Of a stretch of 64,000 nucleotides of DNA, positions 22,531 through 36,800 are shown piece after piece (the first letter of the stretch is position 1; each line of letters begins with the position of its first letter). Origin of the DNA: Apostichopus japonicus (Eukaryota > Echinodermata > Holothuroidea > Aspidochirotida > Stichopodidae). A program made the position numbers and the translations under genes. Location: positions 19,957,001-20,021,000 of the forward strand of contig NC_092569.1 of NCBI RefSeq assembly GCF_037975245.1, read 5' to 3'. The notes beneath the pieces are model-generated. The model saw only the letters and a list, made by a program, of their open reading frames with translations. It made no database searches and was not told the origin of the DNA.

Positions 22531-22913
22531 AATAAAGAAGATATGTCATAAAAGAAACCTGTTCATAAGATTAACTACTCTTCAGCAGACTGGTGTGTAC
22601 TTAATTGATTTACTATATACTGAATATGGCATTATATTGGCAAGTTTATGATTTAAACCTACATTGTAAATATTCATTATTCTTCAACAGCCTGGTGCGT
22701 ATTCAAGTTGATAAGCTATAAACTGTATATGGCTTTAGTGTACTAAATGAGCGATTGGCATCTACGTTGTCTATAATAGTAACAAGTTGCAATAACCAAT
22801 GCAATATCACTGTCTGTCTATCTATCTGTTCTGTGATACGATTGTACAACATCTGACTTTTTTTGACCGTACTAAGACACACTCGATACTAATAGCTAGT
22901 ACAGTAAATACTG

Positions 22914-23120
22914 TTCATGTTCCACAACCGTGCATCGGTAACTACTGCCCTGTGTTCGCAACACGGTAACATGTGTTACAGGTGGCACAGTTATTACTGC
23001 AAAGCTGTTACACGTCGCACTACGAGTCCGAAAGGTGGAAATGCGCAGCGACTGGGTAACGAAGACTACTCACTAGCCGTACAATACGGAGTACGTGGTC
23101 GGCGCTGGCACAACACGTAG
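22914..23120 (+). other. GC-richer segment with a short conserved open frame
   Basis: An open frame ending in RGRRWHNT and a stop is kept in both copies (also 44936-45123). It is GC-richer than its surroundings. The four differences I counted between copies in the frame are three replacements and one silent, so there is no sign of purifying selection. The function is unknown and it may be non-coding. Confidence 0.25.
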
Positions 23121-24191
23121 CCGACACACTGCGGTGGTTATTTTATTCTGCATGCGAGATTCAGATGGTAGCCTAACTTTTCTTGAATCGTATTTGTAAA
23201 TCCATTTGATTGAAACATTCTTCACGGACAGGTGAATGTGTGAAAATCTCAAATAGATACAGAACAGATACACAAAATGAAACATAAGGTGGTGGAGGGG
23301 GGACCAGGATTTGCCTAATGGGTAGTTCCACGTCTAAATTAGGCATTTACATAGAATTATTACCAGCATTTACATTAACATGTGAACAAATTGTTATTTT
23401 TTTCAATAAATCATCCTCGTTTAGTAATATGGAATAATATGTCCTGCACTGTTTACAACACGGAGAAATAATGTTTCTAAACGGAAGTTTCTAAACTATA
23501 TCAAAAGAGATGTGAGAAAGCATTATTATTAGCAAGACTATTTTTTATCTGTAATAAATGTCGTGTACATATATCAAACAAAAACACTACCTCGTGCTTT
23601 AATAACGCAAGGCTTTTGCCTTTGCAGTCATTATTAGTTAGCGATCCTTTCTGTAAATTCATCATTTACTCGTGTTGTATTGATTATGGATATGAATTAC
23701 ATGTCAATCATTTGATATATTATAAAATAGATATAGAACGACACAAGAAACAATTGACATCTCCAGCATTTCCATGTTACGTATCTATGTTACGTATTAA
23801 TTGAAACTATCAGTTGATCAGCTTAATAAGTCCCTTTAGCATATGAGCCGTATAAAATGCATATAAAATAAAGCCATGAAGAGTAGGAGATGATAAAAAC
23901 CTGAATGAATATTACGAGAAAACAAAAAATCGACAGTTACCAGTAACGTTCAAACAAGACGCTATTATAAAAAGCAAAATAGAAGATTAATGAAAAGGAA
24001 ATAAATCTAAGATTGCTAGGAGAAACCCGGATTTTAAAGACTGTTAATGAAGGAGAAATCAATTATGAAAGAAACCTGATATAGAACGACACAAGAAACA
24101 ATTGACATCTCCAGCATAAGGCCAAATATAGCCTCATTATGAAAAACAAAATAAAAAGAGAAAATTAATAAAGAGGATAAAAATGTATATT
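23121..24191. other. Non-coding DNA
   Basis: AT-rich and shared with copy B except for an extra block at about 23548-23828. A 29-bp phrase (GATATAGAACGACACAAGAAACAATTGACATCTCCAGCAT region) occurs twice, at about 23731 and 24080, which suggests a local duplication. Confidence 0.5.
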
Positions 24192-25347
<1,156 letters not shown>

Positions 25348-26146
25348 GTTTATTCAGCCACATGCATAAAAATACAATGGAAATTGTTCAAAACACAAGA
25401 GCTCTAAAACAGACATGAAATTGAAACGCAAAGCGATGAAACACATATAAAAGTGATATTGCATGAGTAATAAATACCGGTAGGCTATCGACAATGGTAT
25501 AAAAAACATTGCGATAAAAGTGACGATGTAAAACAGTACGAATGATAAGAAATATGTACGGCAAGAACCATAAAATGTATACTTGTACGATAAACAGAGC
25601 GCTAAGTCAATAAAACAGAATTCAGAACAAATAAGACATAAGATACAGGGAGTGATAAATAAGTTAGCGACTATGATGCGCGTTGAAAATCTTCACTGCA
25701 GATGGATAAAAACTGTTGGTAAAACGCTTCGAACCTCTAAAAGCTAGTAATCTATTTCCTGAGGGAAGGAAATTGAAATGCACAAATGCTGGGTGGGAAT
25801 GATCTTTCATAATACAGTCTACACGCCTCAGTGCTCGCTCCTGATATAGTGAATGGAGGGACGGTAGACTAGTGCCAATTATACGCTCAGCACTCCTGAT
25901 AACTGACTGAAGTTTCCCTAGATCCCTCTGACTCACACGACTAAACCAGACTAAAATGTTTGTAGTTAAAATACTCTCTATAATTGCACGATAGAAATTC
26001 ACTAAAATAAAATCACTAACACCATAAGATTTAAGAGTCCGTAAAAAGAATAGTCTCTGACGTCCCTTCTTCAATATTTCATGTGAATTTTCATTCCAAG
26101 ACAAATTTTCCATAATGAATGTGCCTAATAATTTAAATGTGTGCCT
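25348..26146 (-). mobile_element. 5'-truncated non-LTR retrotransposon (CR1/L2-like)
   Basis: An open frame of about 155 codons (minus strand, down to the stop near 25664) encodes the C-terminal part of a LINE reverse transcriptase: FKLLGTFIMENLSW, GRQRLFFLRTL, FYRAIIESILTTNILVWF, LQSVIRSAERIIG, then FLPSGNRLLAFRGSKRFTNS and FYPSAV. The 3' untranslated part ends AATAAACCATC and runs into the GATA/TATC array. The 5' end is truncated near 26146. Copy B has the uninterrupted site (GTATATTGTGCC near 45900); a short TATTG at both edges may be the target duplication. Catalytic residues lie upstream and are missing, so the copy is dead. Confidence 0.85.
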
Positions 26147-28150
26147 TATTGGGCCTTTTCTAAGAGGAACAGTCCTTTTTCATTCACTATGTAAAGGGAA
26201 AAGGAGAAAGAAACGAAAGCCGTCCATACTCATTAATATGAATTTAACAAGTCGGTTAATTAATATTTGTCCTGATTATACTGTAAGGCATAGACGATAA
26301 TAACTCAAACTATATGGCTCGTGTGGCCTTAGATTGCGAAGTGTTTGAATTACGCCTACATTCAAAGTGACTTATTGCAGTAAGCTACATGTCTGTATCA
26401 ACTCCTGTTTGTTTCTGTTCACGTGACAAAAACATAAAAATGCATAATCCTATATTTCCCGAGCATTACATGTCGAACACACATATACTATTCATGACCG
26501 ACTATTTAAGATGTGGTAAGTAAACTCCATAGAAATTTAACGGTAATTCATAGCATCATACCATTCTGTTTGCAAAGAAACTTATACACCTGAGTAACTT
26601 TGACCATTGGAGTATTACCATGACGTGGTACAGTAATACTTCTATACGGATAATAAACCTATGTTATCAGTAACATTGATTTAATGTATAATTGATATTA
26701 TTACAAACAGTGGTTTTCGTGTAATGGAAGACCCGACTGAAAGGTATCTTTACCGTTTCGATTTCATTGATAAAATAGTTCGAGGTGAATCTTTGCAGCT
26801 GTAGATCATTTACCACCATCCTTCGTAACAATCTCTTAAACAAAATGTTAGAAAATGAAACTCATCCCACTCAATCCGTCCGTCCGTCCGTCCACCTATC
26901 CATCCATTCCGTCCGTCCAACCATCCAATCCGTCCGTCTATCTTACACCGGCTACTCCCATTTTCATAAGTGACAAAAAGGCTTAAAATTACAACCATGA
27001 GGGAGTTGATGAATATCCCTGAACCTTTTAATAGCTCGACAACATATGTCAATTTCTAAAAATCGATATAGTACATCAGAACAGGTGCCAACATTCGGAA
27101 TTAGACTCTGCTAAAATCTTAGAAAAATTTACATATGAACTTCTGTCATAACTAATAACCAATTAAAACGCCCTTTTGTATAATAAGAAAATAAGAAATC
27201 AAAGTCTCAGCTCTTTGACTGCATATGTGGAAAAGAAAACGAAACCGATTTTGGAACAAATTTAAATTTAGGAAATGAGTTAGAAACAGATTTAACTAAC
27301 ATTTCTTGGAGTTGATATCTACAGTTTATCAATACTGCGCAAAAATAATGTATGCTGAAAAGTATTATCGTCTACCTGAAAAGAAAATTAATGTACCCTT
27401 CCCTGCCTGTTGCGACCATCGTGTGTTGTAATAGGATGTTCTTTTTAATAAGTTTTTATTTTCACTTCTTTATCAAAGTTTCACAAGCTTTGAGACACTG
27501 AAATAGATATGTGTTTTCCCAAAAAACTAGACCCATGTTGATATTAATAACCAAAGATGAGATCTTTATTTCATTCACCTACTGAAAAACTCAACAAATA
27601 TCATAAATGACCATTGCCACATATTTATGTGGTTGCGTACCCCTGCATGGTGCCTATATTCGAAGCTCTTCTCCTCCCCACCTCTTCTCAAATTTTGGTA
27701 GATTAGATCAACAAATACAAATGTCCATCCTAAAACCAAGTGCATACATGACTATAAACTGAATATTTGTGGGACTCTAGACTTATGCTACCATGTGATA
27801 TTATACGGGCAACCCCCACCCCCCCCACCACCCACCCATACAACAGTTTTGGTGAAGACAATGGATCGAGCAAAGAATGTTTGGAATACTCATTCTGTTT
27901 CACTTCTTTCTTTTTATGCCAATAGTACAACACAGAGTGCAGCTGTAAGACTACGGATACAGCCAAGATACACAGTTAACCACGTTCTGTTCTAAACACT
28001 AGCAACTTTTACACGCGTATAGACCGCTTGAATTTGATACTATTAATTCAATATCCTGAGTAAATACACTCCAAGGATACACAATAGGCAATTTAAGTAG
28101 TGTAATACATGTGAAAGCAATATATGATTCCACATAAGTGTATACTGCAT
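26147..28150. other. Non-coding DNA shared with copy B
   Basis: Contains a CCGT-rich short tandem repeat (about 26876-26940, also about 46587-46656), a C-run near 27821, and at 27847-27945 a decayed copy of the stalk-exon module (see findings). No intact gene. Confidence 0.55.
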
Positions 28151-28600
28151 TAGTATACAACGTCAATGAACTTTGACCGTAACGATGGTGTTGGCGATGA
28201 CAGTGATAATGAGAATGAAACCAGTGCCAGGAAGTGATGAGCTGGATGTTAGGATGAGGACGATAAAGACAATAATGATAGACCAGTGAGGAAGCTGAAA
28301 ACAACGAGGACGACTTCACAGATGACGATTGTGAGTATAGGGATGACGAGGATGAAGATGATGTTACAAGGAAGGGGAACACGACAAAGAGGAGGACGGC
28401 GAAATTGATGAAATTGACAATGGTGACGATGATTATAAAGATAAGAATAAATATTGTGACATGAATGAGGATGAGATGAGATGATAACGGTATATACGAT
28501 GACGTTGAGAACGATGAGGTAAACGAAAGCGATGAAGTGGGTGACGATGTAGGTGCAAATGACAATGACGATTGCGATGAACATACGATGATGCATGTGG
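28150..28600. repeat. Degenerate GAT/GAC/GAG-rich simple repeat
   Basis: Purine-rich imperfect trinucleotide sequence, also in copy B (about 47900-48350). It produces a 227-codon Ser/His-rich minus-strand frame and short Asp/Glu-rich plus-strand frames. Frames are not kept between the copies because of indels, so I treat it as cryptic simple repeat rather than a gene. Confidence 0.6.
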
Positions 28601-28813
28601 TCAAAAGTACAAAAAAATCAATGGATTGGTTAAAATGGCACGTTAATAAGGAAAGTGTTATAAATTGATTCATTCTCATCATCTTGGATTAACATTTGAC
28701 TTGTTCAGTACAATTTCTGCAAACTACCGTCAAACAAACCACCATTGCTTCAAAACTGCGAATCTCCTGTGAACTCGTTTCCATGCCAATACGCTATTTA
28801 CTTTTTATTTAAA

Positions 28814-28825
28814 ATGACGTGTCAT
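28814..28825. promoter_or_regulatory. CRE/UPRE-like near-palindrome upstream of gene B
   Basis: ATGACGTGTCAT lies about 200 bp before the gene B start codon and is identical at 48562-48573 before gene C. The core TGACGTG resembles binding sites for ATF/CREB or XBP1-type bZIP factors. A role is inference. Confidence 0.3.
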
Positions 28826-29025
28826 TAGTTACGAAGATCCAAATGACAAAATATACATTAATATCAGCTAAGCGATCTAATTGGCTATTTAACAGCAGTA
28901 CACGACCGTCATTAAACCATCATGCCACTTCTGATTGTTAAAATCCGTTAGGTACGTCGCAGTTCTTGATCTGGATTTTGAAGTTTCATATCATTTTACC
29001 GAGGTTTGAATCGGGAAACAGAAAC

Positions 29026-29080
29026 ATGAAGTCCACCGTTATTTTGCTTTTGACAGTAGCTTATGTAGCCCTGATCAGAG
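29026..29080 (+). CDS. Gene B exon 1 (signal peptide)
   Basis: The ATG opens MKSTVILLLTVAYVALIR, a classic short signal peptide with a hydrophobic core. It ends at a consensus donor AGAG|gtaagc in phase 1. Near-identical to the gene C exon at 48774. Confidence 0.85.
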
Positions 29081-30736
29081 GTAAGCCTATTGTAATTTCT
29101 TCTTAATGTTACTTAATGTCCATTCATATGTAAAACAGTGTAATGTGAAAGATGTTGACTAGTTCACGTCTTCGTTTAATGTTTATTTTGTAATAAAAAT
29201 CCTCCCATGTAAAAAACAAATATATCTGTTCTTTAATACTACCTTCTATTATCCGTATACATCGATACCTACCTTAGTTGACATTAGCAATGAAGCTAGA
29301 GTTTTATGAAGCTAATAGATTATTATGGCATTGCATATCGAACAGTACCAATAAATCTGCTCAAAGGATGGCTAAGAAAACGTATGATATCCCTAATATG
29401 TTTTATTACAAACTTCACACAAAATTGTGTCAGTAATTGTTAGATCGACTTATATATTGAGTATATTGTAAAGTTGTGTAATTCTGAGCCAAGGCAAGCC
29501 ATATTTACAAATTACTGAATAGCCACTCGGTCTTAATTAGAAATCTGTGCGGTTACAATTATTATAGTAATCAAATGTATATAGTTTTATTCCGTTTGAT
29601 ACAGAATCTCACGAACCTTTAGGTACAGAAGCCCTTAATTTCGAAATCTAAGCTACCTTTTAGACCCATGATTTTATCATATGTTGACGCCTTTTATGGT
29701 ACATGGACTAACTTTATATTATAGTTATGAGTATTTTATAGTAACCTTTTATCAGTTTAGAGTAGTTTTTAATTCATTTAATACGTGTTTGATACCTAAA
29801 TAGCAAAACTATCAATGTTATGGATCGAATATCATTTCAAATAACAAAGGAAAGAACAAAGAATAATATGGAATTTTCCAATTGGCATGTTACACTGATA
29901 CAGAGGTAATTCTATGCGACGAAGCCTTGGTGATTAATTGTTGTTTTTTTTTCAAATCAATTAACTATTTGCTCGTTAAACTGAATCATTTGGTAGCAAT
30001 TTAAGTTCTTCTGGTCAATGAAAGTCTCATTTTAAGTGATTTTTTTAGCTTAATATTGATCGATGAAAAGTGAAACTTAAAAAACAGCAGTATGGGTTGG
30101 CTGTGTTTGTCTCAAAGCACTGGTTTAATGTTCTATTTTGTAAACAAAGTTTATTTTGCACAAATTTAAATATATTCCGATGGCAGAGGTTGATTTGTCA
30201 ATAAACGTACAGGGAATTTCCTGCATATTTAGATCAAAATCACATCCTTACAGCATTTTCTATGACGAAGAAAGGAAGACATTTTCAAATTTGATTGTAT
30301 TTTGTGAATGTATCTAGCGAAAGATGAGTGAATGGTGTCGTCACATCAACTCAACTGGAAACTTATTTACTTTCTTTGTAAAGCTGAACTCACTTATTTC
30401 GCAGAGGCCAAACATATTTCTACAAAAATAAAGTTGTTTTTTCTTTAGCGTAAAATGAGCCGATGAAAAGTAAAAAAGAAAAACAAGCTTTATGGGTTGA
30501 CTGTGTATGTCTCATAGCACTGGTTTGATTTTATATGTTGTAGTCAAATTTTATTTTGCATAAATATAATTATATTCCGATGACAGAGGTTGATATGTTA
30601 ATAATCGTACATGGAGTTTTCTGCATATTTAGATCTAAATCACATCCTTAAAGCATATTCTATGCCGAAGAAAGGAACATTTGATTTGATTGTATTTTGT
30701 GAATGTATCTAGCAAATGATGCGTGAATGGTGTCGT

Positions 30737-30812
<76 letters not shown>

Positions 30813-33800
30813 ATCACAAAGATATCTTAATTGTACTGAAACACATTTATTTATCTAAATATTGTTTAACTTTGTCCAAAGGATTTAAGCATAAAACAAC
30901 TCCAAATATAGTATATACTTTAAAAGATGAAAATATAGGAGAAAACTAAATTATTATAAAGTTTTAGATGATTCATCCCAAAACTGCAGGAAAGTACATG
31001 GAGAACTTTTGGATCATTAATCGTAGTTAATTTATGTATTCAATGCTGTAGAGAAATTTTAGACCCGCAGTTGCTGGAACGAAACAAGCGAATTTCGACC
31101 TTCAGCTGATGGCCTACTGCCACATGATGCGTGAATGGTGTCGTCACAGTTAACTATGCTGCAAATAGGAAAATAAAATGATTTTTTTTACAGTCATTCT
31201 AGATTAACATAAGTAGTAAAGCTTCATCGACCGACGAGGTAGCGAAAATTGACATTCAAGTGCAAATCCATAGTTATATATTTAAAAAGTGAATATTTCG
31301 AAAATAAAAAAATCGATATACATTCAATAACATTGGTATTGTACTGTATTGTTACTCCATGAATAATCGATACTGAAATCGAGGTAAAGTAATATCTTTA
31401 AGTACTCTTTCAAATTGCTTTTATCCACATTGAACAGCTCGTGACTCTGACGTTCGTGGATACTTTAAATGCACAAATAAAGTCGCAGAGAAGGAAGACA
31501 TGCAGGTACATACTGCAAATGAAGGTAAGATGGACGGTGTAAACCTTTCTTCTAGTTTACGGACAATTTCATTGTAGAAACCGTTTCATAAAATTATACA
31601 AAATATTTCGGGTTGATAATATAGAAAAAAATAATTTTAATATGTTACATCAAAAGCACACGCGTCAGTCAGAATTGTTTTACTTGTACTTAAACCATCA
31701 ATGAATCATTAAAAAGAACATGCCTAATGGACTAAAATGACCTTCTTTTCCCTTTTCATTCACTAGGCAACCATCTCTTAACAAATTAAAAGGCCATTAA
31801 AATATCATTTTACACCAAAAATGCGATATCTACCTAATGAATGGAATGAATGTTATACGCCACTTACCTTGACATACTAGTAAAAAATTTACAAACACCT
31901 TACTAAAGCAGATATATCTCCAAAAGGAACGATAATTTTGCCAGCTGTCTTATCGTACAGACAAGCATTTCTGTCGTCTAAGACAGAAACGACCATTAGA
32001 CTTACATCTCAATTAATAACATTGGCGACTCAGCATCTATATATCAATTTGTAGGCCAGCTATCAATTTCCGTCATTTTGTTTTGAAACTTAATATCGAC
32101 GACAGAACAAATATATAATGTGTTCTCAGTATATGAACATGTATCCCAACAAAGCACCCAAGTATATATAAGCAGTTTTTATTGTAACATCAGATTATTC
32201 AGCGTTGGATTAGTTTCTGATGTTAAACGTCACCATGCTTGATTCAATCAAGAACCCTCTCACTCACAACAAAAAAATATCTTACCACCCCACCCCCACC
32301 ACCACCCCACCACCTCCTCCGATTCGCCTAATTGGAAAAATTTCTAGAAAATCAGACATTAAGTAAAATATAGAAGCATTTGGAAATTATTCATAATTCT
32401 GTTTCACTCCTTTCTCCCATGATATTAAACGTATTCTAGTTACAAGTGCACTTGGTTCAGATAATGAGGTTACCTTGCCGTTGACACCACGTCATACACC
32501 ACGCATAGAATATTTAATCAATTATGTTCATTGGAGAGTCGTATATATACGGCTCTGGTCCGTTGAGATGAACATTGCCCCAAATACCTTGCATTTGAAT
32601 CCTTCCTTGGCATTGTAGAACACTTCTTACTTTTGTTTTGTTTCGCCTGTAATACTTTCATTGTGAAACTTAGTCATCATGTTTAACACGGGCCGCGAAT
32701 TTTTTTTCCCAAACAGGTTTGCAATTGTGTGTAAATATAGTCGCTCATGATTGGTCGGAAAAGTTACGTCATAACAATGAAATCTTCACTTCGAGGTTAT
32801 CAAAATGTCTGCATCCATTTGTTGCAACGAAGATATACCCGTTCAAAATTACCCGCAGCTTTTCGTAAATATATGTAGATGTGTTTTAAATTGGTTTAGA
32901 CATATTGAGCCCACTAGTATTGTACGATCTACTTTGATCGAAGATTTCTGTGAAGGCATTAATCGATAACATCGCACAGTGAAAGTTTCGTACAGGGGTA
33001 CATAACACATGCGCTGTAGGCCTATATGTATTAAAACTATGTATAGTAAAGGCTTTACAATTGACGCACCCCGTAATTGACGCACCTTCAATTATTACTA
33101 GCAACGATACAGCAGGCCACTTAAACTTTTTGCAGTCAAGCAGAGTTACACATTTCACGAGTTTGAATTCATTTCAGCTATTTAATGACCAAATTGTGGT
33201 ACTTGTTAAGCTTTTAACACCCTTCCCCTAGTTTTGCACGTATTTTGGGCATTTGGAAATCTTACACCCTAAAAATAACCAACATTACCTCAGTATGATA
33301 ACACTACTCTCTGGGACCTGACCTGTCGGAGCTTAGAGGCTCAGAGCATAGCAAACAACATCTAAAGTCAATGGATGTGTACTAAGGCCTACACTACAGT
33401 TAGCTTATCGACGAATGTGTCAATTTAGGGGTATGAAAGAACTTGACACGGCAAACAGTTTGTGATCAAATTCTGCTCAATTAAATAGTGCATAAGCACA
33501 GAATCTTAAATATTTTGAGATCATAACATTTCTGAGGAACTACTCATATGAAAAACACATACAGTTGAGTGATTTGGATTTTTCCTTGATAGTCATCGTT
33601 GAAAAAATCCTTAAGTGCGTCAATTATGAGCCTACCATGCTACACAGTGCAGTGACGGAAATATATCATACTGTACAATATACTGTTTTGCGTATATTCA
33701 TTCAAGACTACTCGCGTCGTGAAGATGATTTTGGTGTAGGCCTACCCATTCCACGAAACGAATTCTGATTTCAATAGAACGGCTGACGAATCTTGGATGA

Positions 33801-36800
33801 CGTAAACACGAACCCGATAGAATGTAGCGTATGTATCATAAGTAAGGTCAACATGTTGCCCAACCATTAAAAGTAAAGTTAGGGCGTTTGCAGGGAAACC
33901 GCGTAACAAGACTTCATTAAGTGTCAGTGTGTAACTCAGTGAATGCCTTCGAACTTCCAAGCGATGGTCATTATTGATGCTGACGTCACGAGCAATTGAT
34001 TGGCTGAAAATTCCGTAATTGCAAACCTGTTTGGGAAAAAAAATTCGCACACGGGCCTAGGCTGGATGTAACAATGTTGTAGGACCATAGCCATATGCCT
34101 AGGCTATCATGTGATTTTACACTGTAATTAAGGACTTCAAGCGATATTACCCTCACCCTATAATATGTTTGGTGAAGACAGTGGATCAAAGAAGATCAAA
34201 CAACGAATATTTTGAATACTAATTCCGTTTCACTCCTTTCTTACATGTACTTACACATATTAGTTCCCAGTGGACCTAACACCACGCCATACGCTACGAC
34301 AAAAGAGGAACAGGACGTATCTACCACCAAGGATGGTAGGCTTGTTTGTTAATTTTGTTTAGTTAAATTCAATTTATTCCCCACCTCCCCCCAGTAAAAA
34401 AAAAAAAAATGTGCAATTTACTGTTAGTTAATGAACCTAAAGGAGAAGTAAGCCTAAAGACCATTGATAACATTATACACTTACTTTCATGGTTATCATA
34501 AGATAAAGATGCAGCCCACCCCCCCCCCCCCCCTTGCCCCTGTTAATAATAATTTCAATCTGTTTAGAAAATATCCGTGTGTTTAATATCGTGAGAACTG
34601 TACACTGTTTGGAACTTAAGGCAAGAGCACCCGACCATAGAACATTTTTGGTGAATACAACAGATCAAATAGAGAACGTTTGGAATACTAAATCTGTTTC
34701 ACTCATTTCTACCATGACATTACTCACATTCTAGTTACCAGTGAACCTGGTTCAAGTAATGAGGGTACCTCGCTTCCGGTTGACACCACATCATACACCA
34801 CGATCCGTACAAACTGCCTTACGAGTAATGGCAGTGTTATTCAGGTAAGAATTAGTAATAGCTATGTTTCGATAATGTTTCGATGTAATTCAAATTTTTA
34901 AATGTTAATAGCTTTGCTATTCTTTACTTTCATTAGCCAAGTTTAAGTTTAAGAATTATTAGAATGCAACTTATTGAAAGTTTCAGTCCACTGTTGCGTT
35001 TTACATGTGAGTAATACAAATTCGAAAAATGGATAAAGAAATGATGGGAGCCAGATGGAAACATTAAATATTTGTTCATAAACCTTTATTTTCAAGTTAT
35101 ATAATAACCTAATCGATAAGCCTGATTGTACAGTTGTTGACAATATACGGCGGATTTTAGTTTCAAGTTGTTTGTAGAATTGACGTGACATATTTTTGGT
35201 AACAACGGAATTATAAATATATCTGCATGGAAGAATGTACCGTTGTACTCGTTGTTCTTGGTAAAGAAGACCAAGGAATAACGCAAAACAAAGACAAAGG
35301 TTTTATCAACTGTACCATGAAACAAATATTAGTGAAGTGATTTGCGAGCTAATTTGGACCGTTATGTGTCTTCCCAGATACAGTAAAGTAAAACTGCATC
35401 TTGACTTAGCGTTTAGTGTGAAGTTAGTTTTTTTTTTCTGAACAAGCTATATCATCTTCACGCACCCGCTCAATTTAGCCAAGTTGATTTTACGCTGTTA
35501 GAACCATTTGAATTCATAATAAGTTATTGTGCATTTGGAATACAGACAATTGTATCCTACATAATATAATCTAAGATGATATTTTAAACGTAACTTGGAA
35601 TCTTTGGGGAGGTTTAACAAGATTGCACAATTTCTTGTACGAGTTTGGTAGAATAAAATAAAATAAAATGAATAAAGTAGCTACAATTATTAGTATTCTT
35701 TCTCTTAACTTTTTGGAGTGTTGATTTTGGTAATGCCATATTATGATAATTACAATGCAAAAGTTTGAGAGTGGAATTCTGTTCTCTTCTTGCAAATAAA
35801 ATATTATTTAAGTACAAGTTTATTTGATTGGTGTGTGTGTCTGTTTGCATTGTTTCGTCTTGTATTTGAAAAAAAAGTTTTAATTAACCATTTTTCTCTG
35901 CTGGTAAAAGCCATAAGATAGTATATTGATAGTATATTGCATACAGTGAACCACAGTTCCTTAATTATATGTTTTGTCTTTCAAATGTTTATGTCCTATA
36001 TTTCCTGTCGGTTTCATTTAAATCACATTTTAACTTTTGAACTCTTATGACTTGATTTCTCTTTTGATTCAGAATGGTTCACTTCTCGTGAATGAAGACT
36101 GTACAAGGATTTCAACCTGTGATAATGGAGTAATGAACTACAATGATCTCTACCAGTGTAGCTCTGATGCGGTTTGTGAAGTCCGTAACGATGTACGCAA
36201 ATGTTACTGCATGAGTGGTTACCATGGTAATGGAGTGAATTGTACAAAACACATGACCGACTGTAAGAATTGGTACGATGCTGGGAACACTACTAATGGT
36301 ATTTATACCATCATACCAACTAACTGGAGTGGAGCATCATTTGATGTTTCCTGTAATATGACTGACGGAGGAGGATGGACGGTAAGTCTAGTATGACATC
36401 CTATAGTATAGACGATATATTGCATATGTATAATATGACTGACGGAGGAGTATGGACGGTAACTCTAGAATTACATCATATAGTATAGACGATATATTGT
36501 TTATGTATAATATGACGGACGGAGGGGGATGGACGGTAAGTCTATAGTTTGACATCTTATTGTATAGACGATATATTGTATATGTATAATATGACTGACG
36601 GAGGAGGATGGACGGTAAGTCTATAGTTTGACATCTTATTGTATAGACGATTGTATATTTTAATATTACTGACGGAGGATGATGGACGGTAGGTCTAGCA
36701 TGACATCCTATAGTTTACACGATATATTGTATATGTATAATATGACTGACATGGGAGGATGGACCGTAAATCTGTTATAACTGCCTTTAATATAGACGGT

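Larger units (their letters stand above)
31525..34263. other. Gene B intron 2
   Basis: Holds a pyrimidine/CCACC-rich run (about 32285-32325), a decayed stalk exon (32390-32520) and a MITE (33041-33645). The minus-strand open frames at 32849-33158 fall in or near the MITE and are not supported as genes. Confidence 0.55.

Noticed and set aside
27999-28682. 227-codon Ser/His-rich minus-strand frame and its counterpart at 47789-48373
   Set aside because: Degenerate GAT-type simple repeat. The frame is not kept between copies because of indels.
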